A stretch of 64,000 nucleotides of DNA from Owenia fusiformis (GCA_903813345.2 CAIIXF020000011.1:14491754-14555753); one strand, 5' to 3'; positions 10,500-22,462 are shown, counted from the first letter of the stretch. Translations and numbers: made by a program. The notes: generated by a model from the letters alone, not told the origin.

Positions 10500-11636
10500 A
10501 TGCCGGGTAAAGCCAAAAAGGCTCGTGCACGTAATACCACTAGGCACACTAGATCAAGTTCAGAAATGTCAAATGATGAGGGAAAGGTTTGTGATACTGA
10601 AGAGACTGATAGTGAGGAGACAGCATGTGCCACGCCCAAAGGGAATCCTGTAGTAACAGATAATGTCAATATTAGTGAAGAAGGACGGATCCTTATTGAT
10701 CGTATGGAATGCTTGAGTAGAGAAATCACGAAACAAAACTCGGAATTTCATGATGAAATGAATGTATTGAGAGATGATATTCGAAAAAACACAAATGACA
10801 TGAAAAATGCATTTAAGGAGGAAATAAGTGAACTGAAGAGTGGTATCACCTATGCCCAGGAAGTCAGTGAGGAGAACAAGATCAAAGTAGAGGAACACGA
10901 AGAATGTCTTAAGGATATTCAAATTCAATCATCTTCCATGTCTACTGCTATAAAGAATATGTCATATCAATATAACAAAATGTATGATGAACTGAACACT
11001 AAACTTCTGGATATGAATGTGTACTCTCGTAGAAGTGCACTCCACTTTCAGAACATTCCTGAGGAGGATGGCGAGAATCCAGGAGACGTAATGAAGCACT
11101 TCTTTGTCAATAGACTTAAGATGTCGAAGGATGAGGTGCAAAATATTCGCTTCGAGCGTGTACATCGAATCCCACTTGGTCCTAAAGAAAAGTACAGATT
11201 CACTAGAACAATAACCGTGAAATTCAACTGGTACCAGGATAGAGAGACAGTGTGGGGAAAACGTTTTAGTCTTAAAGGATCAAATATATACGTTACTGAG
11301 AGCTTTCCAAAGGAAGTTGAGGATAACAGACGCCTGTTGATGCCATATTTCAAAAAGGCCAAGGAACTAAAATGGAAATGTGCCATGATCGCAGACACCC
11401 TTATAGTGAAAGATGAGCGATATAAGATTGGAGACATACAAAAATTACCAATGGAACTTTTGAATGACAACCCATCAATGCGAGATTTGGACACGGTATT
11501 TTTGTACAATTCGTCCACATCCCCCCTTGGCCCAGATAGCTGCACACCCTTTGAATGCGACGGCACGATGTTCCGTAGTGTGACGCAATACCTAGCCTAT
11601 AATAGAGCTATCACTGGGCGAAGTGACCAAATATAA
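10500..11636 (+). pseudogene. ORF1: LINE ORF1 protein: coiled coil, RRM, CTD and first half of a NADAR domain
   Basis: The ATG at 10500 (MPGKAKKARARN) is preferred to the upstream open frame from 10425. The protein starts with a basic, Ser/Thr- and acid-rich tail, then a long coiled coil (about residues 55-165), then the L1 ORF1p RNA-binding part with YSRRSALHFQNIPEEDGEN, RFERVHRI and TRTITVKFNWYQDRE, and a CTD-like segment with FPKEVEDNRRLLMPYFKKAK. The last residues, SPLGPDS and PFECDGTMFRSVTQYLAY, match the start of the NADAR/DUF1768 fold, which then breaks off at the insertion starting near 11630. The second half is found at 14757. ORF1p normally trimerises and coats LINE RNA; a NADAR extension is not part of the canonical protein. 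The only damage is the insertion. Confidence 0.85.
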
Positions 11637-12659
11637 ACAATTTTAATCACAAATAATCAGTGAATAAATGATTATTATCTGGTTAAAACCTATTATCGAG
11701 ACTATTATTGCTGGTTATCGCTGATTATCGAGACTTATTAATCAAAAATAACCAGTGTTTTCACTGGTTATTACAATAATCAATTCTTATTAATGTGTAG
11801 CCAATGGCAAAAATTCCAACTGATTATTATGTCAAGTGATTATTCCCTCAACTGATTATCGCTTTGTTTTCATTAGCAATTAAGAACCGTCTGCCATTTA
11901 TGCGTCTAGCGCTTCCAATTATTATCCGTTGAATAAACAAACTATAGCTTTTGTCCAGCTAAAGAATATGAGTTTTTGCAAAATTGAATTTTTCATTCAA
12001 ATATCTTTTTTTTAATTCATTATCAACCAAACAAAAAATAAAAGAAACACATTTTTAGAATTTCATTTAATGTTAGATTTTATTTAGCTGTCCAACTTCA
12101 ATTACCAGGATTCGAGATTTTTCATTAGCAATTATAATGCAGCAGATTCCTGCAATTCAATCAATAGTTTATACTAATTAGTAGTAATTAAAGGATATCA
12201 CCAAGAAAATATTTTATCATCGTGTAGAAAGTCCAATCCAAAATCTGGTTAATGTGTTGCATTTATAGAAGCAATAACGTTGTGATACCACTGTAAAACT
12301 ATAATTAAAATGTTTGATATGAAATTCGATTGTCGGGAATAAGAAATACAGATCAATACTTTTACATAATATCCAGTGTATTGAAATAAGATGTTATAAC
12401 AAAGGCAATTGAAAAACTTCAATCTCAATGAAACTAGTAGTGAAACTCCCTAAATCTGTTAAAGGGAAGCCTTCATTCAAGCACTGAAAATTAAGTTTAA
12501 GAGGAAGAATTCAGTATCCCGTGTGTTCACTACCCCCTCCCATCCCCAATCATTTAACTACATGCAGCTCCAATGTGTTTCATTTCTGTGTTTAATAAAT
12601 GCAATCAATATGATAGTTCTATATTACTCATTATTACCGTAGAGCAAATGTGCGCAAGG

Positions 12660-12965
12660 TTAAATTTTAATCTTATTGAATTATGTTAATTAGTTGCTTG
12701 GATGGTAGATTGTTTGTTTGCTTGTTTATTAGCACGATTGATTGCTTGATTGGCCGTTTACTTGCTAACATTCTTTCTTTGTTGCTTTGCTACTTCCTTG
12801 GTTTCTTGCATTAGAGTTTAATTAGCTACTTGCTTGGTTGGTTTGTCGGTTGTTTGCTTGCTTTATTTTTAAGTTGCATGGTTTGCTTTTTTACTTGCTT
12901 AGTTTCCTGCTTGCTTGGATGGTCGTTTGCTTGGTTGCTTGGTTGGTTACTTGCGTGGTTGGTTG
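12660..12965. repeat. Degenerate TTGSTTGG/TTGCT simple repeat
   Basis: Successive variants of TTGCTTGGTTGG, TTGCTTGTTT and TTGCTACTTCC fill about 300 bases. This is low-complexity DNA; the minus-strand frame rich in Asn-Gln-Pro-Ser is an artefact of it. Confidence 0.7.
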
Positions 12966-12997
12966 CCGAGTTATTGCTTTGAAACTTTCTAAATATC

Positions 12998-13293
12998 CAT
13001 GGGTGTAGCCAAGGAGGATGGGGGGGGGTTGCGAAAACCAATAAAGATTAAAAACCATGAGAAAGAGGACTCAAAGAGCTTTTAAATGCTTTTTATTTGA
13101 AGCTTCTAGCTCACTTTGGAAGGAACTTGCATCCAGTTTTTGTAAAATTCAATATAAAAATCATTTTTGGCTTGTTTATGTCATAATCGCACCCCCTTGT
13201 TTATGTCACAATCACCCCCCCCCCCCCGACTGAAAACCGAAATATTTTTGGCAATCACACTCCCCCCTGACTGAAAGTAGGCTACGCCCCATG
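12998..13293. mobile_element. hAT5-like MITE, 296 bp, 5-bp target duplication ATATC
   Basis: The ends CATGGGTGTAGCC and, reading inward from the right, CATGGGGCGTAGCC are inverted repeats; ATATC stands at 12993-12997 and 13294-13298. The interior (GCTTGTTTATGTCA, poly-C tracts, GACTGAAA) is shared with a fragment at 31638-31800. It is nested in insertion A. There is no coding frame. Confidence 0.78.
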
Positions 13294-14756
13294 ATATCTG
13301 TTATTGTGTTATAACAATAAACTATATTTATATTGTGAGCATTTATGGGTTTTGATAACACTAGGCTTTATTAATATTGTATCATGTTGGCTAAATCGTT
13401 TCAAGTGAAGAATTAAGAACTGTAATCGGGGTTTGCTTAGTTTGAGCAAGGGAACAAAATGTAATCAGACGGACGTATTAATTAATATTTGTTTTGATAA
13501 ATGAGTAGTATAGCTTATTGGCAGTATCATGGGAACCAAGTAATCGTGTATAGGATTATTTTTTGTTTACTTCAGAATTGAGTGAACCATCTGTAGTTTT
13601 AAAAACAAGGATCAATAAATACATCGGATCAAGATCAAATATTAGAAATCTATTTTTGACTGGACAAATTCTTGTTCTCGAATGTCAAACAGAACCTTCA
13701 TTATCTTTATTCATTTTGAACTTTGATTTGAACTTTGATTTGAATTATTTCAATCAAACGTGTGTTGATGCTCCGAGCTAATACTATTAATTGAAAAAAT
13801 GTTGCAATAGGGGGGGGGGGCATTATTGTCTTTATTACATTACTTTTGTACATTATTACATACACAGTAAACGCGACCCGATCGGGGAGGGGATTCGGGT
13901 TGTGCACAGTGCACAATTTGTTATCTCTTTATGCATGTTTTATTGCCAAATTAATATAAAAACAAGCTGGAGAAACATAAGTATTTATTTTGTATTTTGT
14001 TACCACACGTCAAAAGGCGCATTTGAAGTTCAGAAAATGTAAGAAGACTTGGCTAGACATTATGTACTTATATATTTATATGTTACGTATTTATTTTGTA
14101 TTCAATTCGAATTCTGTTCACTCGCACTCCTTGAACCACCCCCACCCCTTGGCTACGGGTATAAGTACTTTCGGCACACGGAGAGAATAACATTAGACTT
14201 CTGCAATGCAACTACATGTAATAAGAGAAACCTAAAATGAAAATAATGTAATGTAAGAATATACAATTGTAGCCCATCACAAAGTTCATTTATTTCATAA
14301 AAGCGTCAAGGGACAATGCCTCTAAACACTAAGATAAACAAATTAACTTCCGTAGAAACATCCTGTTGTGGAAAAGACAAATGGCTTTTCATAACGGATT
14401 AAAATAGCCAGTCTGTCTAATTGTATAATATATTAGATACATTTTAAATTCCTTTATACTTCTTATCACAGACAGGTTGATCATTTTATTTAGACAAGAG
14501 ATTGTATTCCAGCAGTGTCATTTGTAATTAGCCCTTTGAAGTTTAATCAATCACGATAATCAGTTGGTCGGTTATTCAGTAAAGAAAAAAGTGATTATCG
14601 CCAGGCCATGCCTGTTGCCATTGTATCTAGCCTTTAAAAGTTATAATTAGGTCAGGATCAGACTGTGTCTGGTTATTAATGATTATTCTAAAAAATTAAT
14701 CGCTGATTATTATGTGTTAATTCCAACCTGTTTGTCTAGTGTATCGTAATGAAGGA

Positions 14757-15105
14757 TCAGCGTACTGCAGACAAGGTGCTACAATCATCTGACCCCAGAC
14801 AAATCAGAAGGCTTATATCTGAAATCAGAGGAAGTGATGGCCAATCATGGAGAAAAGTAAGTGACAGCCATGTGATAAAAGCTACGGCTATTAAATTCAG
14901 TGTGCACAAGCAAATCAGAGCTCTTTTAATGAGAACTGGGTCCAAAACCATAGGAGAGTGTAACCCACATGATATGATTATGGGCACAGGATGTAGTTTA
15001 AATGATAAAACTGCTAGTGACACAAGTGCCTGGAGAGGTCAAAATCTTGGTGGCAACGCTCTCATGGAAACGAGAAACCATATCAGGAAGGTTGACAAGG
15101 CATAA
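14757..15105 (+). pseudogene. ORF1: LINE ORF1, second half of the NADAR domain
   Basis: This frame resumes with RTADKVLQSSDPRQI and shows the conserved core of the NADAR/DUF1768 family: W at the GSDGQSW segment, AIKFS, LLMRTG, GECNPHDMIMGTG and WRGQNLGGNALMETR. The stop is at 15103-15105. NADAR proteins act on ADP-ribose-like or N-glycosidic substrates: bacterial YbiA is an N-glycosidase linked to riboflavin intermediates, and some NADAR proteins remove ADP-ribose from guanine in DNA. The usual W in the D-x-x-W-G-x-G motif is M here (DMIMGTG), and whether activity survives is unknown. The frame matches that of ORF1 before insertion A, so it is the C-terminal domain of the ORF1 protein and not a separate gene. 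The Met at 14749 belongs to the inserted side and is probably not a real start. Confidence 0.82.
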
Positions 15106-15412
15106 CACAAGCACATAGCAATATATACAATATACAGTGATACATTGAACCAGGATAGTGCGAGCATTAGTTGGTGCATCTATCCCACGAGCAAAGTGCG
15201 ATATGCCGAGTTTTTTACAAAAATTCTTTGATCATTATAGGAACAAAATACGAGCACTACAGATTTCACAAACAAAATGTTGTTATTGTTTTGATAGCGC
15301 ACTGACGTCCGCGCGATGGCAAAATCTATACACAGTAGATCAGTTATGCTGAAATCGACCGCTGTAATGCTCGTATAATGTGCTCTATAAACCACTAAAT
15401 GGTATGTATAAT
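15106..15412 (+). other. LINE ORF1-ORF2 spacer, first part
   Basis: About 300 bases between the ORF1 stop and the next insertion. Together with 17383-17768 it forms an apparent spacer of about 690 bases between ORF1 and ORF2, long for an L1-type element. No function is recognised. Confidence 0.4.
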
Positions 15413-17377
15413 CACGGGATGTCATCGCCTGATTTGGTCAATGTTAGGGAGCAGGTCGTTTTTACAATAAATTTCAATATTTTCACACAAAATATTTTTT
15501 TACTGAAAAACTGCTTATTCGCAGAGAAAATGTACTAGCACATGCAATGACAATGTCAATCACGCTTCTGTACGAAATTCGGCGGAAGTCTTTTATAATC
15601 TAATACGAAGTTACTAAAAAAGGCGCGAACGCCCTACACTCAAAATGATCGTTTTTCCATTATAACTTTTTAACGTAATTTAACGAAGGCTTCTAATTAT
15701 TATCCAAGATAGTCTAAATACCGATTAAAATATTTCTTACTTCAAACAGATACGCCGTCTTTTATTCAATTTTTTAAAAAATAATAAAAAATAACTCTTG
15801 TCAATGTTAGGGAGCAGTCAATGTTAGGGAGCAAAATGATTTTATCAGAATATTAAAAATGTAGGAAATGGCCATTTAAAATATGTATGGCATTTATAAA
15901 CTAAACAATATTGTTTGAATGATTATTTTAAACCCCTTGCCTTAACAAAATTTAACAAAATCGATAAAAAAAATTGTTTTGCATTTTTGTTATCTTCAGA
16001 AAATGGACTCTCAAAGATTTTTGACGAAGGAAAGTTAATTATTATCATGGATAATCTCAGTACTTATTGAAATATTTCTTACTTCAAACAGGTACACCTT
16101 TCTTTAATTTTTTTTAAATAATAAAAAATAAGTATGATCAATGTGGCGGAGCAAACAATGCAGTGGGGCGAAATGGTTTTATCAGAATATCAGAGTAATG
16201 GGGCAAGATTATATGCAAGTTGGGGCAAAATCCGAAGAGTCCCATTGATTCCCACGGACTTCATGGGGCAAAATCCCAAAAGGTCCCACTAGGTCCCACG
16301 CCATGTTAAGTCTATGGAGGTCCCAACTTGTCCCATTGGTGTATACCGGGCTTTAGAGTATCATTAGCAAGTGGTACACATATAACAGAGATCGGTTATA
16401 TACTGCATTGTCTGAGTATTGACAAATTGAAGTATACGTGTAAAAATCTACTATCATACATGTAACTGCGCAATGAGCCCTTCATAGCGTTTGTGCCAGC
16501 TATCAGGTGATACCCGGTCGTAAAGATAAGTGTGAGACTAACTCTCTTACTTTAATACTAGGAAAATATCAAATCATAGAACTGAAGGATGTCGGAGATT
16601 TCTCAAGCCTATATATCAGTTCAGATAATTTATCATCCACAATTTAGGATTGTGAACTGATGACATCATCAAAAAGTGTATATAACGATACATCCATTCA
16701 TTTACAGTTAGAGGTCAACGAATAAAGCTAAAGAAGGAATGGTTCGCATCTAAATATTTCTAAAACGAACGTAAACAGGATTTAGCTGAAAATAAAAAAT
16801 GCAAAATAACCTTTTCAATGATTTTCTTACAATTTTAACGCTTTCCTCCCCAAAGGGTATCAAATAATCATACAAACAAAATTGTTCAGTTTATAAATGC
16901 CATACATATTTTAAATGGCCATTTGCTACATTTTTAATATTCTGATAAAATCATTTTGCTCCCTAACATTGACTGCTCCCTAACATTGACAAGAGTTATT
17001 TTTTATTATTTTTTAAAAAATTGAATAAAAGACGGCGTATCTGTTTGAAGTAAGAAATATTTTAATCGGTATTTAGACTATCTTGGATAATAATTAGAAG
17101 CCTTCGTTAAATTACGTTAAAAAGTTATAATGGAAAAACGATCATTTTGAGTGTAGGGCGTTCGCGCCTTTTTTAGTAACTTCGTATTAGATTATAAAAG
17201 ACTTCCGCCGAATTTCGTACAGAAGCGTGATTGACATTGTCATTGCATGTGCTAGTACATTTTCTCTGCGAATGAGCAGTTTTTCAGTAAAAAAATATTT
17301 TGTGTGAAAATATTGAAATTTATTGTAAAAACGACCTGCTCCCTAACATTGACCAAATCAGGCGATGACATCCCGTG
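15413..17377. mobile_element. CAC-ended element with long inverted arms, 1965 bp, 5-bp duplication ATAAT (Transib-like)
   Basis: Both ends start CACGGGATGTCATCGCCTGA. The arms are about 540 bases each (15413-15960 and 16850-17377) and nearly identical; both contain repeated CAATGTTAGGGAGCA. ATAAT is found at 15408-15412 and 17378-17382 without mismatch. The unique centre (about 15960-16850) has no coding frame. A CAC terminus with a 5-bp duplication is characteristic of Transib elements; without a transposase this remains inference. It inserted in the LINE ORF1-ORF2 spacer and is therefore younger than the LINE. Confidence 0.85.
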
Positions 17378-17382
17378 ATAAT

Positions 17383-17768
17383 GCGTGTAGATTTTTTAAG
17401 CGGTCAAAAGTAAGCGAATGGAGTGCTTTGGAAATGCAAAAATCAAGTTGTATATATGTTTGGTTAGCGCTTGAAACTTGGCTTTTGGCCAAGCTGGATT
17501 ACTCGTACTGTAAATTATGTTACATTAGCAAGCGCCTGAAAAGTGTAAACTTTTGCTTCTTTTATTTATTATCAAGTGTTTTATATATGGGAAATGAAGT
17601 TATGAATGTAAAGTATGAATGGAATGAAAGCTGGATGAATGTTATGTTGGTTTGGACAAATTATTTGTTAGAAATTGAATATTTTATATGCCTCGAATTA
17701 TATGTGCAAGGACTATTGGATAATTGTATTGTATTTTACTCAAAGCTTATAGTGTGCTGCTACTAAAG
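17383..17768 (+). other. LINE ORF1-ORF2 spacer, second part, with an open hydrophobic frame
   Basis: The plus frame from 17365 to 17766 is open for 133 codons and rich in Leu, Tyr, Cys and Trp, unlike the stop-dense DNA around it. Its first residues belong to the adjacent transposon end. No domain is recognised, and it may be chance in AT-rich DNA. After removal of the flanking insertions it runs up to the start of ORF2. Confidence 0.3.
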
Positions 17769-19255
17769 CACACTACCCTACCACGTGACCACGTTTAAAA
17801 TGGAAACAGGGTACAGCTAAGTTGCAAATGGAGGACGTTGGTTTAATTCGATATTTCTGAACGTAAAATACATTTTACATTTATTTTTAGTGTTCTACCA
17901 GACATAGAATTGATTCATCAAGCAGTTTGTAGAATATTGTTGGCAAAAAAACACTATAGGCAAAGATAGATAATAGTGGACGCAGTGAAGCAAAACTCAA
18001 TGCAATACACGATACATTTCAGTAAATCTGTCAACGTACAGGGAGCATGTAAGTTTCCCTTCGAAAATGTTACATTGATATGTAGCAAAACCCCAGTAAA
18101 GTCTTATTTAAACTGCGTGTCATCGTGTTATATGTGGATACGTTTTCCAGTATGTTATTCAACTGTACTTTTGTGAATTAATTGTTTTTCTAAAATCTTA
18201 AGATGCAAAAAAGTCGTCCCAGAAATGTATCTTTACTTTGCCGTAAGGCATAACATATTGTGAAACATTTTTCCTCTTGTCACAAGGAGGATAATGTTTG
18301 TTTCGAGGTGTCTTGTGATGAGCGTTTCATGATTAAATGCAAAATCACTGGAGCAGATACCATCCAAAAACATCTGACATTCAACACGTCATATAAGACT
18401 ACATCGATCTGGTATTAGTTTTTTTACAATAATAGAGAAATACGACGTCATATCACCTCTACAGCAAATCGTGAAGAACAAAATGTCGTGACATGATGGT
18501 ATTTTGAACAAACTATTTTAAATGATCGGTTTTTGAGGACGGTAGTGAATTAGACCATTCAAGGGGTTATATAGAAAGATTCTTTCCATGTAGTTCACGC
18601 AATTTTAATTATTCTGAATAGCGGATAGTCATTAATCCTGATAGCCGATAGTCATTTATCACTTACGTGTTTATATTTAATTTCCTTATTTTATTTCAAT
18701 TTGATACCCTAGTAACACGTATAATCTAGCGTTCTTGTTAATTTAATGACTAAAATGCATATACGACCTGAAAGCCCGTGTCTAAATATACTAAATAATG
18801 TTTACTTTATTTGGATTAAATAACAATTGATGACACCTCAAAGCATCAAAAGGCGGTCTTTTTAGCATTATTTTCACTGTTTGCAACGTAAATATACATG
18901 AGATCAGGACATAGTATGTCTGTATAATCAGCTTACTTTCTCGCTCCCTGTACTATTGAACAATTTACATTCCTTGTACCCTGTATTGATCAACTTTTGC
19001 AGCTGTGTACCGTGTACTATGACATATCAAATATCTTAAAATTTAAAACGATATTATTTACATTCTTTCTTCAACTATCATATAACTTGGAACATGGACT
19101 TCACTATTGCACCACTGAAGTTCAGCGAATAGCAATATTGACTCACTCCGAGCACCAAACGTATTAACCTTTTCACTAAGCAGTCGATATACTCAAAAGC
19201 GACCTGATTGAAAGCCAAAAAATTCGCGCATGCGCTATCGAGGTAGGGTAGTGTG
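17769..19255. mobile_element. CAC-ended element, 1487 bp, 5-bp duplication TAAAG
   Basis: The left end CACACTACCCTACC is matched by GGTAGGGTAGTGTG on the right. TAAAG occurs at 17764-17768 and 19256-19260. Removing the element and one TAAAG joins the LINE spacer directly to ORF2. The interior holds no transposase frame. The CAC start and 5-bp duplication put it with the other CAC-ended elements of this window, although the TIR beyond CAC differs. Confidence 0.8.
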
Positions 19256-19260
19256 TAAAG

Positions 19261-19798
19261 GTCCAAACACAAATTTAAGATTATGCACTTTTAATGTAAG
19301 AGGCATTAGGAGTCACTCGAAGAGAAGATCTATATTTTTATATGTAAAACGTTTTAAGAATGATGTTGTATTCCTTCAAGAAACGCATTCAAGTGTAGAT
19401 GATAGTAAGAGATGGGAAAATGAATGGGGGTTAGGGAAGTGTATATTTTCTCATGGCAGACTTCGAAATGAACGGGGAGTAGCTATTTTATTGGGAAATA
19501 ACCGTATAAAACAGTTGAGTGACACTGAAGGAAGATACATCATCATTCAAATACAAAGTGAGGGTAAAAACTACACGTTATGCAATATATATGCTCCAAA
19601 TGATGAAAATGTTATGAAAGAGTTTTTCGACCATGTATCAGCAATTATAACAACAGAATTTTCACACGAAAATCTGATTCTAGGGGGAGATTTTAATGTT
19701 ACTATGGATAATAGATTAGACAGATATTCAAAAAATGTTGAACATATTCAAAATAATGATGCATCTCGTGGGGCGCTGCTGGATTTAGTTAAAGAGCG
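19261..19798 (+). pseudogene. ORF2: LINE ORF2, apurinic-like endonuclease domain (first part)
   Basis: The frame contains the endonuclease/exonuclease/phosphatase motifs in order: CTFNVRGIRS (metal-binding Asn), VVFLQETHS (catalytic Glu), NIYAPN and ILGGDFNVT (Asp/Asn). It is cut after LLDLVKER by the insertion starting near 19799; the final SDH motif lies beyond it (near 23876). The ATG at 19230 lies in the neighbouring transposon end, so the true ORF2 start is not identified: in the reconstructed spacer the frame is closed by TAG shortly upstream. This endonuclease nicks the target for reverse transcription. Sequence style (NVRGIRS, KRRSIF) fits the Tx1 branch of L1. Confidence 0.85.
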
Positions 19799-21236
19799 AG
19801 GGAAAGTATCGCAACAGATTTTTGACAGTAAATAATTGTTTTCTAGTAGTTTCTGGCTGTACAAAAATGAATGCATATGAAAGGCCAATGTATAATCTTT
19901 AAGAAAAATTCAAAGAATGGTTTCAAGATCAATTGGATTATCTCATAAGCCATGTTTAATCCACCCATCAACAAGCTTTTTTCAAAATACAATCGTCATT
20001 TTCACCATCGTCCCTCATTTTTTTTTACAATTTTCATGCAAAGTTACATTGTACTTGAACACATGTTTCATCACTTAAAATATATAAGGAACTCCTCGTG
20101 GATTAGGATTATGATAATCCAATATAAGGGGATCCAATGGGGATCTAAAAGCTATGCTTTTAGTACAGCACACTCATATAAGATGTCATTAGTGTGCCAT
20201 AAAGTTAGTTCAAAATGTTTTCATAAATGAATGGTTGGACTTGTTTGATCCCCTGCTGTTTGATCCCCTGTTTAATCAATGGAGCATAACCGCAGCATTT
20301 CCCCAAAATTCTGAATACCTGTCAAGTTGACTGTTTAATGTTTGAGTGCAGTTAAACCTGTGTGTGTGTGTGTGTAAGTTGCTTTGTTTGTTTGTTTATA
20401 TCCATCTGTACTAGGTGCTTTGATGCCACCTTTGTTTAGTCTCTGGTGCTTGTTTTCACACTGTACTATCACTTGTAAGTTTTACACTGATGGTTTGTAG
20501 AAGTCTCTTTTTTTATCATTTATAAGTTGCTAAGAAATTCTAAATACCTCTCTTTATGATAATTTCTATGATGCCTTATTATAGCATTTACTTTGAACAG
20601 GTTTTCTGTATCTTGTTTATCAGTAATGATTCACGAGGTACAGTGCTATTAAAATCATAAATACAGTACAAGAATTTAGTGCATCATACCTTTGCCAATA
20701 ATTTTAGTAAGACAAATATTTTGATCCAGCTTCTGAAAAAACATTGAACTATATGATGATGTTTTATAACACACTTCCTTATTTGAGTTTCTCTCCAGAT
20801 TGATTATTCAAATAATGAAATGAAGGATGATATGCTAAGAATAATTTTTGCATATTCATCAATTCAAGAAATGTTATCCTAAGAAAATGTTATGAGTAAC
20901 ATACACTCTTACCTTAATGTTAACATTAGGGAGATTAAGCTTGCATATAAAATCGAAACGCCAACCTATGACCAATCGCCCATACAAATGCATCGCTAAA
21001 TATTTTCCATTCACATTTAGGCTGTGAAAAACATTGCAAGCTTAAAGTCCCTATTGAGAGTCTCTGAAAACCACAATCAATACCATTGAGTGTGTGGTGT
21101 ATACTACCTTTATCATTATTTCTAAGATTTACAATAACATCTTTTTAGCAAAATGTCCGATTTTCTTCCATATTAATGTGAACAAATATAAACAAACATA
21201 GAATGATTCTATTGGTTGAGTCAACAATTTCAGTTA

Positions 21237-22270
21237 TTAGGGAGGTTAAGATCGCACTATTTTGATGAACGTACACATGGAATGTGTAAACTTATGGTCC
21301 CATATTCACGGTGTTATAGCATGACGGTTACGTCAAGGCGATTTGCAAAATTTTGCGGTAACGATAACAAAAAATGGCGGATGGGAAAGGCAGCATGTCC
21401 TCTTTCTCGCCTGTAGGAAATATTCACAGATAAGATTTCCTTTTAAACTAGTTCCATTCGGTGACGTATATATGGATGGTTATAAAGACTGGGTCAAATC
21501 TGCCAGGTGGTCTACAAGAAACAGAATATAATCTGTAAACCTACCGACTGAGATATCAAAGTTTATAATATTTGGTCCATTCTCGTGTTGTCTCAGTACA
21601 TGAGCCACTCAAAATATTAACTGTAAGTATAAGTAAACTGTGTATAACTACTGCAAATTCAAAATACATTATTATGGCTTGAGTAGAACATAGGTGGTTT
21701 CCAATGCTCAATTGGCTTTGTATGATCGTATGTAGGTTACATCTATATACCACAAGGTTTTTAGGCAATGTAGACCATGCCCTAACAACAAAAACAAAAA
21801 TAAACAAATTACTAAATTTTTGTGTAGTTTTGAATTTCAAACTCGACAGTCTTTCTCTTATTTCATGTTATCCCCGGGCATCAATTTGCAAAGGCTACGT
21901 TCAAAAAATACATTACTGAAAGTATCACCGAATGCGATTTTTACATAAATCGTTCATCCTTTCATTGATACACAGAAATAGAAAATAATGCGCCAACCTT
22001 AGTTTTCTCTTCCATCGCGGCCATTTTATTGGATAAGTTAGTGAACGTAGCTGTCCAACCTCGTTTTCAGAGGTGGCATAACCGTCATGCTATAACACCG
22101 TGCTATTGACTATTTTCACATCACTGGCCTCTTTTTGTTGCCTGATTGATATAATGCCAATTGATGTAATGGTCCCCAGTTAAACCAGTTGAGAGATGGA
22201 CAACATTACTGGGGGTCATAACAGTACTCGTTCATGTTCAAGTTCTCACACAAGTGTTTTACACAGTCTG
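21237..22270. mobile_element. Nested MITE of the TTAGGGAGGTTAAG family
   Basis: The left end TTAGGGAGGTTAAGATCGCA and the inner words TTATGGTCC, CTGGGGGTCATAACAGTA and TTCTCA follow the same order as in the element at 52128-52362 (TAGGGAGATTACG, TTATGGTCCTC, CCGGGGGTCGAAATATTA, TTCTCATAAG). A sister start, ATTAGGGAGATTAAGCTTGC, lies at 20926. The right end is eroded. It is interrupted by 21307-22102. Confidence 0.45.
21307..22102. mobile_element. CAC-ended element with RSS-like heptamer CACGGTG, 796 bp
   Basis: The ends CACGGTGTTATAGCATGACG and its exact complement at 22079-22102 form a 24-bp perfect TIR. The flanks ATATT (21302-21306) and CTATT (22103-22107) agree in 4 of 5 positions. The first seven bases, CACGGTG, resemble the heptamer of Transib and RAG recombination signals (CACAGTG). 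There is no transposase frame. It lies inside the nested MITE within insertion D within the LINE, so it is the youngest event of that series. Confidence 0.8.
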
Positions 22271-22462
22271 TAGCTAGCTTTTACCAAGGGGTAGGAGCAG
22301 TTTTACCAAGGGCAAAGCTTTTGCCTAGGGATGAACTTTTTGACAGTTTTGGCTAAAAATCATGCGAAGTGCTCAGATTGGTGAGAAACTGCATCATTTT
22401 GAAAGAATCTCTTGGGGGAGCAGCAGCTCCCTTTATCTCTCCCCCTCTACCTGGCTAATTTT
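22269..22462. repeat. Copy of the TACCAAGGGG / GACAGTTTTGGCTAAAAA repeat
   Basis: It shares TTTTACCAAGGGG, TTTTTGACAGTTTTGGCTAA and GTGCTCA..TGGTGA with the element 37481-37625. The ends are degraded (GTAGCTAGC, CCTGGCTAA). Confidence 0.5.

Larger units (their letters stand above)
11637..14748. mobile_element. Insertion A: 3.1-kb AT-rich element interrupting LINE ORF1
   Basis: This segment separates the two halves of the NADAR domain. Both ends (11640-11860 and 14540-14730) carry many copies of TGATTATT, CTGGTTAT and TAATCAGTGA in both orientations, giving loosely matching inverted ends such as AATAATCAGTGAAT and TAATAATCAGCGATTA. The target duplication is uncertain: TGACCA on the left compares with GGATCA on the right. 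No transposase frame is recognised inside. It contains a degenerate tetranucleotide tract and a younger nested element (12998-13293). Confidence 0.6.

Noticed and set aside
13707-13916. Small minus and plus frames between 13.5 and 14.3 kb as genes
   Set aside because: They lie inside insertion A, overlap each other in several frames, and show no domain or splice context.
14749-15105. The NADAR half-domain as an independent small gene starting at 14749
   Set aside because: It lacks the N-terminal third of the fold, which lies in frame at the end of LINE ORF1 before the insertion; the Met at 14749 is on the inserted side.
17365-17400. Frames starting MTSRD on both sides of the 15.4-17.4-kb element that look like a repeated protein start
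   Set aside because: They come from the inverted transposon end read in opposite directions, not from genes.
19230-19260. ATG at 19230 as the true start of LINE ORF2
   Set aside because: Positions up to 19255 belong to the right end of the CAC-ended element with TAAAG duplication, so this ATG is foreign to the LINE.
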